Below, piece after piece: positions 54,221 through 64,000 of a DNA stretch of 64,000 nucleotides (position 1 is its first letter; the number at the start of each line of letters is the position of its first letter). Source of the stretch: Xanthomonas sontii (GTDB taxonomy: Bacteria > Pseudomonadota > Gammaproteobacteria > Xanthomonadales > Xanthomonadaceae). The notes beneath the pieces were generated by a model that saw only the letters and a list, made by a program, of their open reading frames with translations, was not told the origin of the DNA and made no database searches. Made by a program: the position numbers and the translations under genes. The stretch covers positions 886,001-950,000 of the forward strand of contig NZ_CP132342.1 of assembly GCF_040529055.1 (NCBI RefSeq), given 5' to 3'.

Positions 54221-54994
54221 TCAGTGCAGCAGATCCCAGCCCATCTTGCCGATCAGCACCACCACCAGCACCAGGAACAACTGCCGGATCAACGGCGTGC
54301 CGCCGCGCAGCGCCAGCCGCGTGCCGGTCACCGCGCCGGCCACGTTGGCCACGGCCATCGGCACCGCCGCGGCCAGCAGGATCTTGCCGCTGGGCACGAA
54401 GAAGCACAGCGCGGCCAGGTTGGTGGCCAGGTTCACAACCTTCGACGCGGCCGAGGCGCGCAGGAAATCCAGACCGAAGAAGCGGATGAACAGGAAGATC
54501 AGGAAGCTGCCGGTGCCCGGCCCGAAGAAGCCGTCGTAGAACCCGATCGCCGCGCCGATCGCCAGCGCGATCGCCAATTCGCGGCGGCCGATGTGGCGCG
54601 GGCGGTGCAACGCGCCGAAGTCCTTCTTGATCAGCGTATAGCCCAGCATCGCGATCAGCAGCACCAGGATCAGCGGGCGCACCGCCTGTTTCGGCAGCAG
54701 GCTCACCGCCGTGGCGCCGAGGAAGGCGAACACGAACGCGGCGGCGGTCGCATAGAGCACCGGCCGCCACGGCAGGCGCACGTGGCGCGCATAGCGCCAG
54801 GCGGCGGTGCCGGTGCCGGCCATGGAACTGAACTTGTTGGTGCCCAGGATCACGGCGGGCGCCTGTTGCGGCAAGGTCGCGAACAGTCCGGGCAACTGGA
54901 TCAGGCCGCCGCCGCCCACCGCCGCGTCCACCAGCCCGGCGACGAAGGCGATGCACAGCAGCCAGGGCAGTTCGGTGGGGATCGACTCGAGCAC
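54221..54994 (-). CDS. TauE/SafE family permease
   Basis: About 257 residues from a GTG at 54994 (VLESIPTELPWLLCIAFVAG). It has seven to eight hydrophobic segments and the family marks GLVDAAVGGGGLIQLPGL and IGFYDGFFGPGTGSFL. Members export or import small sulfur-containing anions. GGAG precedes the GTG. It is convergent with the jetABC unit and divergent from ychJ. Confidence 0.88.
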   Translation of the reverse strand: MLESIPTELPWLLCIAFVAGLVDAAVGGGGLIQLPGLFATLPQQAPAVILGTNKFSSMAGTGTAAWRYARHVRLPWRPVLYATAAAFVFAFLGATAVSLLPKQAVRPLILVLLIAMLGYTLIKKDFGALHRPRHIGRRELAIALAIGAAIGFYDGFFGPGTGSFLIFLFIRFFGLDFLRASAASKVVNLATNLAALCFFVPSGKILLAAAVPMAVANVAGAVTGTRLALRGGTPLIRQLFLVLVVVLIGKMGWDLLH

Positions 54995-55090
54995 GCCGGC
55001 GCTCCGCGCAAGGGGCCGCAAGCATAGCCGCCACCGGCCGCGACGCGTGCGCGGCGTGCGCCGTGTCGCCGCAGCCGGCACAATCGGCAC

Positions 55091-55483
55091 ATGTCTCCGT
55101 CCGCCCCGCGCCTTGCCGATCCCTGCCCCTGCGGCCGTCCGCGCGACTACGCGCAGTGCTGCGGGCCGTACCACGCCGGCACCCCTGCGCCGGATGCCGA
55201 ATCCTTGATGCGCTCGCGCTACAGCGCCTACGTGCGCCAGGACGCCGATTACCTGCGCGCGAGCTGGCATCCGTCGACCTGTCCGCCGCAGGTGGAGATC
55301 GATCCACGCACGGCGTGGCTCGGCCTCACCGTGCAGCGGGTGCTGCAGACCGGCGCCGACAGCGCCGAGGTCGCCTTCCTGGCGCGCTATCGCATCGGCG
55401 GCGGCAGCGCCGTGCGCATGACCGAGCACAGCCGCTTCGTGCGCGAGGACGGGCGCTGGTACTACCTCGACGCGCTGGACTGA
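55091..55483 (+). CDS. YchJ family protein with SEC-C motif
   Basis: This 130-residue protein starts with a SEC-C zinc motif, [19 protein letters not shown], then an NTF2-like domain with [22 protein letters not shown] and ...[12 protein letters not shown]. This layout is that of the YchJ family, whose function is not established. Confidence 0.88.
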   Translation: MSPSAPRLADPCPCGRPRDYAQCCGPYHAGTPAPDAESLMRSRYSAYVRQDADYLRASWHPSTCPPQVEIDPRTAWLGLTVQRVLQTGADSAEVAFLARYRIGGGSAVRMTEHSRFVREDGRWYYLDALD

Positions 55484-55751
55484 GCGTCGCGCGTCGCGCC
55501 GGCGGGGCGCACGCCCGCACACCGCCGTTCGTTGGCGGGGCAAGCGTTGGCCCTCTGGCGCTCCGACGGAATGCCGCAGCGGCCGGAACGCCATGCGTGT
55601 CGCGGCCGCGACATCGTGCCGCGCGATCCGCCAACCAGGCCACGCTCGGAACGCGCTGCCGGTCGCGTGCCTGCCGCCCGCGTCGCGTGAGCGGAGCGCA
55701 CACGCGGCGGTTGTTTATGATGTCGGCCCTGCCGTCGGCGAGGATGTTGCG

Positions 55752-58025
55752 ATGATGCGTTTGGCCTGGATCCTGCTGCTGGCGGCCCCGTGCGCGCTCG
55801 CGCAGACCCCACCCGCGGCGGCGCCGTCCACGCCCGATCCGGCCTTCGCCAGCTGCGTGGCCGGCCTGCGCACGGCTGCGGCGAAGGCGGGCGTCGCCGA
55901 GGCGTCCTTCGACCGCTTCACCGCCGGTCTGCAGCCGGACCCGAGCGTGCTGCCGCTGCTCGACGCCCAGCCCGAGTTCACCACGCCGATCTGGGACTAC
56001 CTGGCCGGCCTGGTCGACAGCCAGCGCATCGACGATGGTCGCGCCATGCTCGCCGCGCATCGCGACCTGCTCGCGCAGGTGGCGCAGCAGTACGGTGTCG
56101 ACCCGGAGACGGTGGTCGCGGTGTGGGGCGTGGAGAGCGACTACGGCCGCATCTCCGGCAAGCGCCCGCTGCTGGTGTCGCTGCTGACCCTGTCCTGCGA
56201 AGGCCGCCGCCAGCCGTTCTTCCGCAGCGAGCTGTTCGCGCTGCTGAAGCTGCTGCAGGCCGGCGACCTGCGCCCCGAGGGCCTGACCGGGTCCTGGGCC
56301 GGCGCCTTCGGCCATACCCAGTTCATGCCCAGCACCTACGCCCGCGTCGCCGTGGACGGTGATGGCGACGGCCGCCGCGACCTGGTCGCCAGCATTCCCG
56401 ATGCGCTGGCCTCCACCGCCAACTATCTCAAGCTCGCCGGCTGGCAGAGCGGCCAGCCGTGGGGGCTGGAGGTGAAGCTGCCGGCGGGCTTCGACCCGGC
56501 GCTGGCCGGGCGCACCCAGCGCCGGCCGCTGTCGGACTGGCGCGCGCGTGGCCTCACCGCCGCCGACGGCGGCGCGCTGCCGGCGTTGGCCGCGCAGACG
56601 CCGGCAGCGGTGCTGATCCCGGCCGGCGTGCATGGCCCGGCGTTCCTGGTGTTCCGCAACTACGACGCGATCTACGCCTACAACGCCGCCGAAAGCTATG
56701 CGCTGGCGATCGCGCTGCTGTCCGACCGGCTGCGCGGCAAGCCCGGGCTGGTCGCGGCCTGGCCGACCGACGATCCGGGCCTGGGCCGCCCCGAACGGCG
56801 CGAACTGCAGACCCTGCTGCTGGCGCGCGGCCACGCCATCGGCCAGGCCGACGGCGCCATCGGCACCGCCACCCGCCGCGCGATCCAGGCCGAGCAGCAA
56901 CGCCTGGGCCTGCAGCCGGCGGACGGTCGCGCCGGGCAACGCATCCTCGATGCGCTGCGCCGCGAGGCCGGCGGCGCGCCTGCGGCACCCGCGCCGACAC
57001 CGGCCACGCCGCCGCAATCGCCTGCACCGGCATCGTCGCCAGCACCTACACCTACACCTACAAAGACGCAGTTCGGCGGCACCCCGCCCACCGCATTCCG
57101 GCTGCCGGCCGCTTACCCAGCCTTCGCCCACTCCCCCGCGCCACGGAGCATCCACCCCATGTCCGACGTCCCCGGCCTGAGCACAGGCGATTTCCACGGC
57201 TATCCCTCGCTGCTGGTGGAGACCCCGCAGTCCACCGCCGCGATCAGCCTGTTCGGCGGCCAGGTGCTGTCGTTCGTGCCCAAGGGCGGCACCGACGCGC
57301 TGTGGCTGTCGCCGAGCGCGCAGCCCACGCCGACCCCGATCCGCGGCGGCACCCCGGTGTGCTGGCCGTACTTCGGCCGCCAGGGCCAGAGCGACGCCGT
57401 GCCCGCGCACGGCTTCGTGCGCACCGTACCCTGGCAACTGAAGGACGCGCGGCGCGAGGCCGACGGCACGCTGGTGCTGACCCTGGCGCCGCCCGACTTC
57501 GACGACCTGCCGCTGCGCCTGCGCATGCAGTTGCGCATTGGCGCCACCCTGGAGCAGCGCCTGGTCACCGACAACGTCGGCACCGCGCCCGCCCGCTTCA
57601 CCCAGGCCCTGCACAACTACTTCCGTGTCGCCGACGCCACCCAGGTGCGGGTGCAGGGCCTGGACGGCCTGGACTACCTGGACAAGTTCGAGAACTACGC
57701 CACACCGCATCGCCAGCACGGCGACTGGAGCCTGCAGGATCCGCGCGACCCCGGCCGCAGCGACCGCATCTACACCGGCGCCGGCGGCCGCTACACCCTG
57801 CTGGACCCGGGCCTGCAGCGCCGCATCGAGATCGTCACCACCGGCAGCCGCACGCTGGTGGCCTGGAACCCGGGCGAGGCCGGCGCACAGAAGATGGCCG
57901 ACGTCGGACCGCACTGGCGCCAGTTCGTGTGCCTGGAAGCGGCCAACGCCGGACCCGAGGTGATCGAACTGGCCCCGGGCGCCCAGCACGTGCTGCAGCA
58001 GACGATCTCTGTCGCGGCGTTGTGA
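55752..58025 (+). CDS. In-frame fusion: MltB-like lytic transglycosylase + hexose-6-phosphate mutarotase
   Basis: One open frame of 757 residues covers two functions. Residues 1-18 are a signal peptide. About 28-335 is an MltB-type lytic transglycosylase (catalytic Glu in VVAVWGVESDYG; AGAFGHTQFMPSTY), then a PG_binding_1 domain (about 345-400). A Pro/Ala/Thr linker follows (about 405-465). From about 470, MSDVPGLSTGDFHGYPSLLV starts a complete YeaD-type mutarotase: HGFVRTVPWQL (catalytic His) and VCLEAANAGPEV (Glu). The second part would normally be cytoplasmic. The ATG at 57160 with GGAG eight bases or so ahead could start it separately. Either a fused exported protein or two overlapping products is possible. 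Confidence 0.85.
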   Translation: MMRLAWILLLAAPCALAQTPPAAAPSTPDPAFASCVAGLRTAAAKAGVAEASFDRFTAGLQPDPSVLPLLDAQPEFTTPIWDYLAGLVDSQRIDDGRAMLAAHRDLLAQVAQQYGVDPETVVAVWGVESDYGRISGKRPLLVSLLTLSCEGRRQPFFRSELFALLKLLQAGDLRPEGLTGSWAGAFGHTQFMPSTYARVAVDGDGDGRRDLVASIPDALASTANYLKLAGWQSGQPWGLEVKLPAGFDPALAGRTQRRPLSDWRARGLTAADGGALPALAAQTPAAVLIPAGVHGPAFLVFRNYDAIYAYNAAESYALAIALLSDRLRGKPGLVAAWPTDDPGLGRPERRELQTLLLARGHAIGQADGAIGTATRRAIQAEQQRLGLQPADGRAGQRILDALRREAGGAPAAPAPTPATPPQSPAPASSPAPTPTPTKTQFGGTPPTAFRLPAAYPAFAHSPAPRSIHPMSDVPGLSTGDFHGYPSLLVETPQSTAAISLFGGQVLSFVPKGGTDALWLSPSAQPTPTPIRGGTPVCWPYFGRQGQSDAVPAHGFVRTVPWQLKDARREADGTLVLTLAPPDFDDLPLRLRMQLRIGATLEQRLVTDNVGTAPARFTQALHNYFRVADATQVRVQGLDGLDYLDKFENYATPHRQHGDWSLQDPRDPGRSDRIYTGAGGRYTLLDPGLQRRIEIVTTGSRTLVAWNPGEAGAQKMADVGPHWRQFVCLEAANAGPEVIELAPGAQHVLQQTISVAAL

Positions 58026-58673
58026 CCCCGGCCGAGTGACCGCGGCCGGACGGCGGCACCACCTGCTGCGGCCCGCCAGTCGGCATTGGTGACGGTCCGG
58101 CGTTAACTGCTGCGCCGCCGCGCCTTGGTGGCATGAGTGGCGCCGCTGCCTCCGCCGGACCCTCACCCCCGACCCCTCTCCCGACGGGAGAGGGGAGTCG
58201 CTCGGTGTAGAGGACGTCGGTTCCGGCACAATCCGCCAAGCCTCGACCCTGTTGTGGGAGGGACTTCAGTCCCGACGCCTCGGTCCTTCAGGTCGCGGTT
58301 GAGACCGCTCCTGCGACAAGCAGCCTGGCTGCGCCGCTGGTGCAGGAAGGGGGCTTGGGCTTCGAGTCGCAATCAGCCAGCCCGGAAACTTCTGTGGGAG
58401 GGACTTCAGTCCCGACGCCTCGGTCCCTCAGGTCGCGGTTGAAACCGCCCCTACGACAAGCGGCCTGGCTGCGCCGCTGGTGCAGGAAGGGGGCTTGGGC
58501 TTCGAGTCGCAATCAGCCAGCCTGGAAACTGCTGCGGGAGGGACTTCAGTTCCGACGCCATGACCCCACCGGTCGCGGTGCAAGCGCTCCCGCGACGGCC
58601 AGCCGAGCCACCACGGTGTCGCAGGCACGCCGCTCGTTCCAATCGGCCACCTCCCACACCCACGGGTGCGCCG
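58026..58673. repeat. Gap with ctctccc repeat and 140-bp tandem repeat
   Basis: No gene is seen. At 58160-58200 the ctctccc/gggagagg repeat occurs in inverse orientation. From 58254 a 140-bp unit (gtgggagggacttcagtccc...gcaggaagggggcttgggct...aatcagccagcc) repeats: copies begin at 58254, 58394 and 58534, the last partial. The unit carries the 'ggtcgcggttga.accgctcctacg' REP-like motif. Confidence 0.75.
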
Positions 58674-59972
58674 ATGGCCAGGTACGCCGATTACACTGCC
58701 GCGTCCGCCAGGAGGCCTGCCGTGCACGCTCCGACTCCCGCTGTCCGCTCACGCCGCGCCGCGGTCGCCTTCATCTTCGTCACCCTGCTGATCGACGTGC
58801 TGTCCTTCGGCGTCATCATTCCGGTGCTGCCCACGCTGGTGCGCGGCTTCACCGGCGGGGACTTCGCTGCCGCGGCCCGCTGGGTCGGCTGGTTCGGCTT
58901 CCTGTTCGCCGCCCTGCAATTCGTCAGCTCGCCGCTGCAGGGCGCATTGTCCGACCGCTACGGCCGGCGCCCGGTGATCCTGGCCTCGTGCCTGGGGCTG
59001 GGCGTGGACTTCATGGTGATGGCGCTGGCGCAGAGCCTGCCGGTGCTGCTGCTGGCACGCATGGTCTCCGGCGTGTTCTCGGCCAGCTTCACCTCGGCCA
59101 ACGCCTACATCGCCGACATCACCCCGGCCGACAAGCGCGCCCAGGCCTACGGCATCATCGGCGCCGCGTTCGGCGTCGGTTTCGTGGTCGGTCCGCTGCT
59201 GGGCGGCTGGCTCGGCAGCCTGCACCTGCGCGCGCCGTTCTGGTTCGCCGCCGGGCTGGCTCTGCTCAACTTCCTCTACGGCCTGTGGGTGCTGCCCGAA
59301 TCGCTGGCGCCGGAACGGCGCACCGCGCGCGTGGACTGGGCGCATGCCAATCCGTTCGGCGCGCTGCGCCTGCTGCAGCGCTATCCGCAGGTGTTCGCGC
59401 TGGCCGCGGTGATCTTCCTGGCCAACCTGGCGCACTACGTCTACCCGAGCATCTTCGTCCTGTTCGCCGACTACCGTTTCGGTTGGGGACCGAAACAGGT
59501 CAGCTGGGTGCTGGCCCTGGTCGGCGTGTGCAGCATCGTGGTCAACGCCGTGCTGGTGGCGCGGGTGGTGCGCCGCTTCGGCGAGCGCGGCGCGCTGTTG
59601 TTCGGCCTGGGCTGCGGCGTGATCGGCTTCGCCATCTACAGCGTGGCCGGCAGCGGCGCGCTGTTCCTGCTCGGTGTGCCGATCAGCGCGCTATGGGCGG
59701 TGGCCGGGCCGGCGGCGCAGGCGATCGTCACCCGCCACGTCGGCGCCGACGCGCAGGGCCGCATCCAGGGCGCACTGATGAGCCTGGTCAGCCTGGCCGG
59801 GGTGATCGGGCCGCTCTTGTACGCATGGGTGTTCGCCGCCTTCATCGGCCCGCATGCCTTGCTGCACTTCCCCGGCGTGCCGTGGCTGCTGGCGGCGCTG
59901 TTGCTGGGCGGCGGCTGGATCGTGGCTTGGCGCCGCGCGCGGGTGCCGGAGGCCGCGGCGGCCGGCGGCTGA
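58674..59972 (+). CDS. MFS efflux pump, TetA-like
   Basis: This protein of 432 residues has twelve membrane segments and the TetA-type motifs LSDRYGRRPVILASCLGLGVDFMVM and ARMVSGVFSASFTSANAYIADITP. The usual substrate class is tetracyclines or other drugs, but chromosomal relatives often have unknown substrates. The ATG at 58674 is chosen after the repeat block. The N-terminal 28 residues are polar. Confidence 0.87.
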   Translation: MARYADYTAASARRPAVHAPTPAVRSRRAAVAFIFVTLLIDVLSFGVIIPVLPTLVRGFTGGDFAAAARWVGWFGFLFAALQFVSSPLQGALSDRYGRRPVILASCLGLGVDFMVMALAQSLPVLLLARMVSGVFSASFTSANAYIADITPADKRAQAYGIIGAAFGVGFVVGPLLGGWLGSLHLRAPFWFAAGLALLNFLYGLWVLPESLAPERRTARVDWAHANPFGALRLLQRYPQVFALAAVIFLANLAHYVYPSIFVLFADYRFGWGPKQVSWVLALVGVCSIVVNAVLVARVVRRFGERGALLFGLGCGVIGFAIYSVAGSGALFLLGVPISALWAVAGPAAQAIVTRHVGADAQGRIQGALMSLVSLAGVIGPLLYAWVFAAFIGPHALLHFPGVPWLLAALLLGGGWIVAWRRARVPEAAAAGG

Positions 59973-60129
59973 GGCGCAGGTCCGGCGGCGCGTCCGGCAT
60001 GAACGGCTCAGTTTGCGGGATGGACGCCGTCGCCTCCCGCACGGCCTCGCCTGGCACCGCGCGGTCGCGATTGTTACGCTGTGTCCTCTCTTTCGTCGCG
60101 GCCGGCCGGCTGCTGTACCAGTCGCCTGC

Positions 60130-60725
60130 ATGATGTCTCCTCCCGACGGAACCGCCCTGCCGCTGACCGCTGCGCGCTTGCTGCGCGAGGCCACTGCGCA
60201 GCAGCACCAGGCGGTGGAAGACCTGCCGGCGATGCGCGCGCTGATGGACCCGGCGCTGTCGCTGGCCGACTACGTGCAGGTGCTGCGTCGCCATCACGCG
60301 GTGCTGGCCGGCTGGGAACAGCGCGAAGCGGCCTGGCTGCGCGACTGCGGCGACGCGCACTGGCGGTACCAGCCGCGCACCCCGCTGCTGGCGCAGGATC
60401 TGCACGCGCTGCGGGCAGCGCCGCCAGCGCCGCAACCGCTGCCGCCGGCCGCCGAGGCCGGGACCCGTTGGGGCATGCTCTACGTGGTCGAGGGCTCGCG
60501 CCTGGGCGGGCGGGTGATCGCCCGGCACCTGCGCCAGACCCTGGCCGGCGCCGCGCCGGCGTTGTCCTATTTCGAACTCGGCCATGCCGACCCGGCCGCC
60601 TGGCGACACTTCCAGCAGCGCCTGGAGCGGGCCTTGCCGACCGCGCCGCTGCAGCAGGCCGCGGTCGACGGCGCCCGCGCCATGTTCGCGCACTTCCACA
60701 CCCACTTCGCCCTGGAGATCGCCGC

Positions 60726-60729
<4 letters not shown>
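60130..60729 (+). CDS. bphO: Biliverdin-producing heme oxygenase
   Basis: This protein of 199 residues begins MMSPPDGTALPLTAARLLREATAQQHQAVED. The proximal His is in the QQHQAVED segment (about 26-33), as in bacterial heme oxygenases. RWGMLYVVEGSRLGGRVIARHL is the distal helix. It makes biliverdin for the downstream phytochrome. Its stop overlaps the phytochrome ATG (ATGA), so the two are coupled. The first Met could also be the second ATG at 60133. Confidence 0.92.
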
Positions 60730-62630
<1,901 letters not shown>

Positions 62631-62651
62631 GTCCGGTGCGGCGGCGCGGCC

Positions 62652-63830
62652 TCAGCGGCTGCGCCGCCACAGCGCCAGCGTCGCCGCACCGGCCAGCAGG
62701 CCCCACAGCGCCGCGCCGATACCGAACAGCGACAGTCCCGACGCGGTGACCAGGAACGCGATCAGCGCCGGCTCGCGCTCGCGTTCCTCGCGCAGCGCCG
62801 AGGCCAGGCTGTTGCCGATGGTGCCGAACAGCGCGATGCCGGCGATCGCCATCACCAATTCCCTGGGAAAGGCCGCGAACAGCGCGGCCACCGTGGCGCC
62901 GAACACGCCGATCAGCAGATAGAAGACCCCGGCGAACACCGCGGCCATGTAGCGCCGCTGCGGATCCTCCTGCGCCTCGCGGCCCATGCAGATCGCCGCG
63001 GTGATCGCCGCCAGGTTCAGTCCGTAGGCGCCGAACGGCGCCAGCAGCGTATTGACCACGCCGATCCAGCCGATGGTCGGCGAGATCGGCACCGCATAGC
63101 CGGACGCGCGGATCGCTGCCACTCCGGGCAGGTTCTGCGAGGTCATCGTCACCACGAACAGCGGCAGCGCGATCCCGAACAGCGCCTGCCACGACAGCGT
63201 CGGCCACACCAGCACCGGCTGCGCCAGGCGCAACCGCGCCGCCTCCAGGTGCAGCGTGCCGCTGCCCGCGGCCACGGCGATGCCGACCAGCAGGGTGGCG
63301 ATCACCGCATAGCGCGGGAAGGTGCGGCGCCCGAGCAGATAGGTGGCGAACATCGCCAGCGCCATGGCCAGCTGGTGCTGCATCGCCACGAACACGTCCA
63401 GGCCGAAGCGCAGCAACACGCCGGCCAGCATCGCCGAGGCCAGCGACAGCGGAATGCGCCGCAGCAGGCGTTCGAACAGGCCGGAGAAGCCGGCCAGCGT
63501 GGACAACACCGCCACCACCACGAAGGCGCCGATGGCATCGGACAGCGGCAGTCCGCCACCGCTGCCGATCAGCAAGGCTGCACCGGGCGTGGACCAGGCG
63601 GTGACCACCGGCATCCGGTAGCGCAGCGACAGCCCGATGCAGGTCAGGCCCATGCCCAGCCCCAGCGCCCACATCCAGGACGCGATCTGTGCCTGCGAGG
63701 CGCCGACGCTGCGCGCGGCCTCGAACACGATCGCCGCCGAACTGGTGAAGCCGACCAGCACGGTGACGAAGCCGGCGATCAGCGCGGGCAGCGAAGCGTC
63801 GCGCCAGAGCGCGCGGGCAGCAGCGGTCAT
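62652..63830 (-). CDS. benE: BenE family benzoate/proton symporter
   Basis: About 392 residues with eleven to twelve hydrophobic segments. The BenE signature GFVTVLVGFTSSAAIVFEAA, TAWSTPGAALLIG and ATMTSQNLPGVA-like VTMTSQNLPGVAAIRASGY are present. It probably imports benzoate-like acids. Start ATG 63830 (MTAAARALWRDASLP) with GGA upstream is preferred; ATG 63842 and 63854 are in frame. It is convergent with bphP, 21 bases apart. Confidence 0.9.
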   Translation of the reverse strand: MTAAARALWRDASLPALIAGFVTVLVGFTSSAAIVFEAARSVGASQAQIASWMWALGLGMGLTCIGLSLRYRMPVVTAWSTPGAALLIGSGGGLPLSDAIGAFVVVAVLSTLAGFSGLFERLLRRIPLSLASAMLAGVLLRFGLDVFVAMQHQLAMALAMFATYLLGRRTFPRYAVIATLLVGIAVAAGSGTLHLEAARLRLAQPVLVWPTLSWQALFGIALPLFVVTMTSQNLPGVAAIRASGYAVPISPTIGWIGVVNTLLAPFGAYGLNLAAITAAICMGREAQEDPQRRYMAAVFAGVFYLLIGVFGATVAALFAAFPRELVMAIAGIALFGTIGNSLASALREEREREPALIAFLVTASGLSLFGIGAALWGLLAGAATLALWRRSR

Positions 63831-63958
63831 GCGGAGTTCCATGGTGGAGCGCAACCTGCATTCTCGGGCAAACGCCGGCGATCAGCTGTGCCGCGCCCTT
63901 ACCAATAGAGAGGAGAGCGCGGCAGCACGCAGCGCTGCAAGGGCGCGCAAAAAAACGG

Positions 63959-63986
63959 TTGACCTTTTTTTCGGGGCCATTAAACT
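63959..63986 (+). promoter_or_regulatory. Strong rightward promoter near the window edge
   Basis: TTGACC (63959-63964), a 16-bp spacer with an upstream A-tract (63947-63955), then TAAACT (63981-63986) match a sigma-70 promoter. The bases after the -10 box are GC-rich (gcgcggcccg), which is typical of stringently controlled rRNA/tRNA promoters. Its gene lies outside the window. Confidence 0.7.
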
Positions 63987-64000
63987 GCGCGGCCCGCTAC

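Overview
The window is high-GC (about 70% by eye), densely coded proteobacterial chromosome. The gene content points to a Xanthomonas or close Xanthomonadaceae relative: an mlaFEDCBA operon, a bphO-bphP operon whose phytochrome ends in a PAS9-like domain, 'gtcgcggctgaagccgctcctg'-type repeats and 'ccctctccc...gggagaggggttggggtgagggta' repeats. No rRNA, tRNA or CRISPR array was recognised. One IS481-family element is intact.

Layout. 1-513 is the 5' part of a sensor kinase that runs off the left edge. 556-1883 is an mgtC operon (leader peptide, small unknown protein, mgtC). 2119-4782 holds rmuC and a glutathione peroxidase. 4783-5907 is a non-coding repeat block built as a large imperfect palindrome. 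5908-10155 is the mla phospholipid-transport operon. 10485-18412 is a surface/tail-collar locus: a DUF6916 protein, a GNAT enzyme, three phage-tail-collar proteins and a divergent 1688-residue autotransporter with Calx-beta and Ig-like repeats. 18555-19588 is the IS481 copy. 19710-29173 is recC-recB-recD, carrying repeat insertions inside and between its genes. 29195-37636 is a variable defence/toxin-antitoxin region: RhuM, HipBA, a HigA-Phd fusion antitoxin with a dead ParE-like toxin, an AT-rich island with two unrecognised genes (one HEPN-like), and an Mrr-like endonuclease. 37909-49xxx is mostly ordinary chromosome: DUF2306 protein, secreted lipase, TonB-like protein, chemoreceptor, MFS transporter and folE. 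48061-54126 encodes JetA/JetB/JetC (Wadjet/MksFEB-type SMC complex) without a JetD nuclease. The rest holds a TauE permease, YchJ, a lytic transglycosylase fused in frame to a hexose-6-phosphate mutarotase, a TetA-like MFS pump, heme oxygenase plus bacteriophytochrome, and a BenE transporter.

The most interesting points are these. (1) A 26-codon leader peptide beginning MDPDP lies ahead of the mgtC operon, followed by two mutually exclusive hairpins, one of which hides the next gene's Shine-Dalgarno. This looks like a translational Mg2+ attenuator related in principle to Salmonella MgtL. (2) An AT-rich two-gene island (33532-36699) has a HEPN RX4H motif in one protein and a nuclease-like motif in the other, and is a candidate undescribed defence system. 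(3) A JetABC complex lacks JetD, and its SMC-like subunit carries a histone-H1-like tail. (4) A 122-bp tandem repeat at the recB-recD junction has multiplied the recD start and preserves 4-nt GTGA overlaps.
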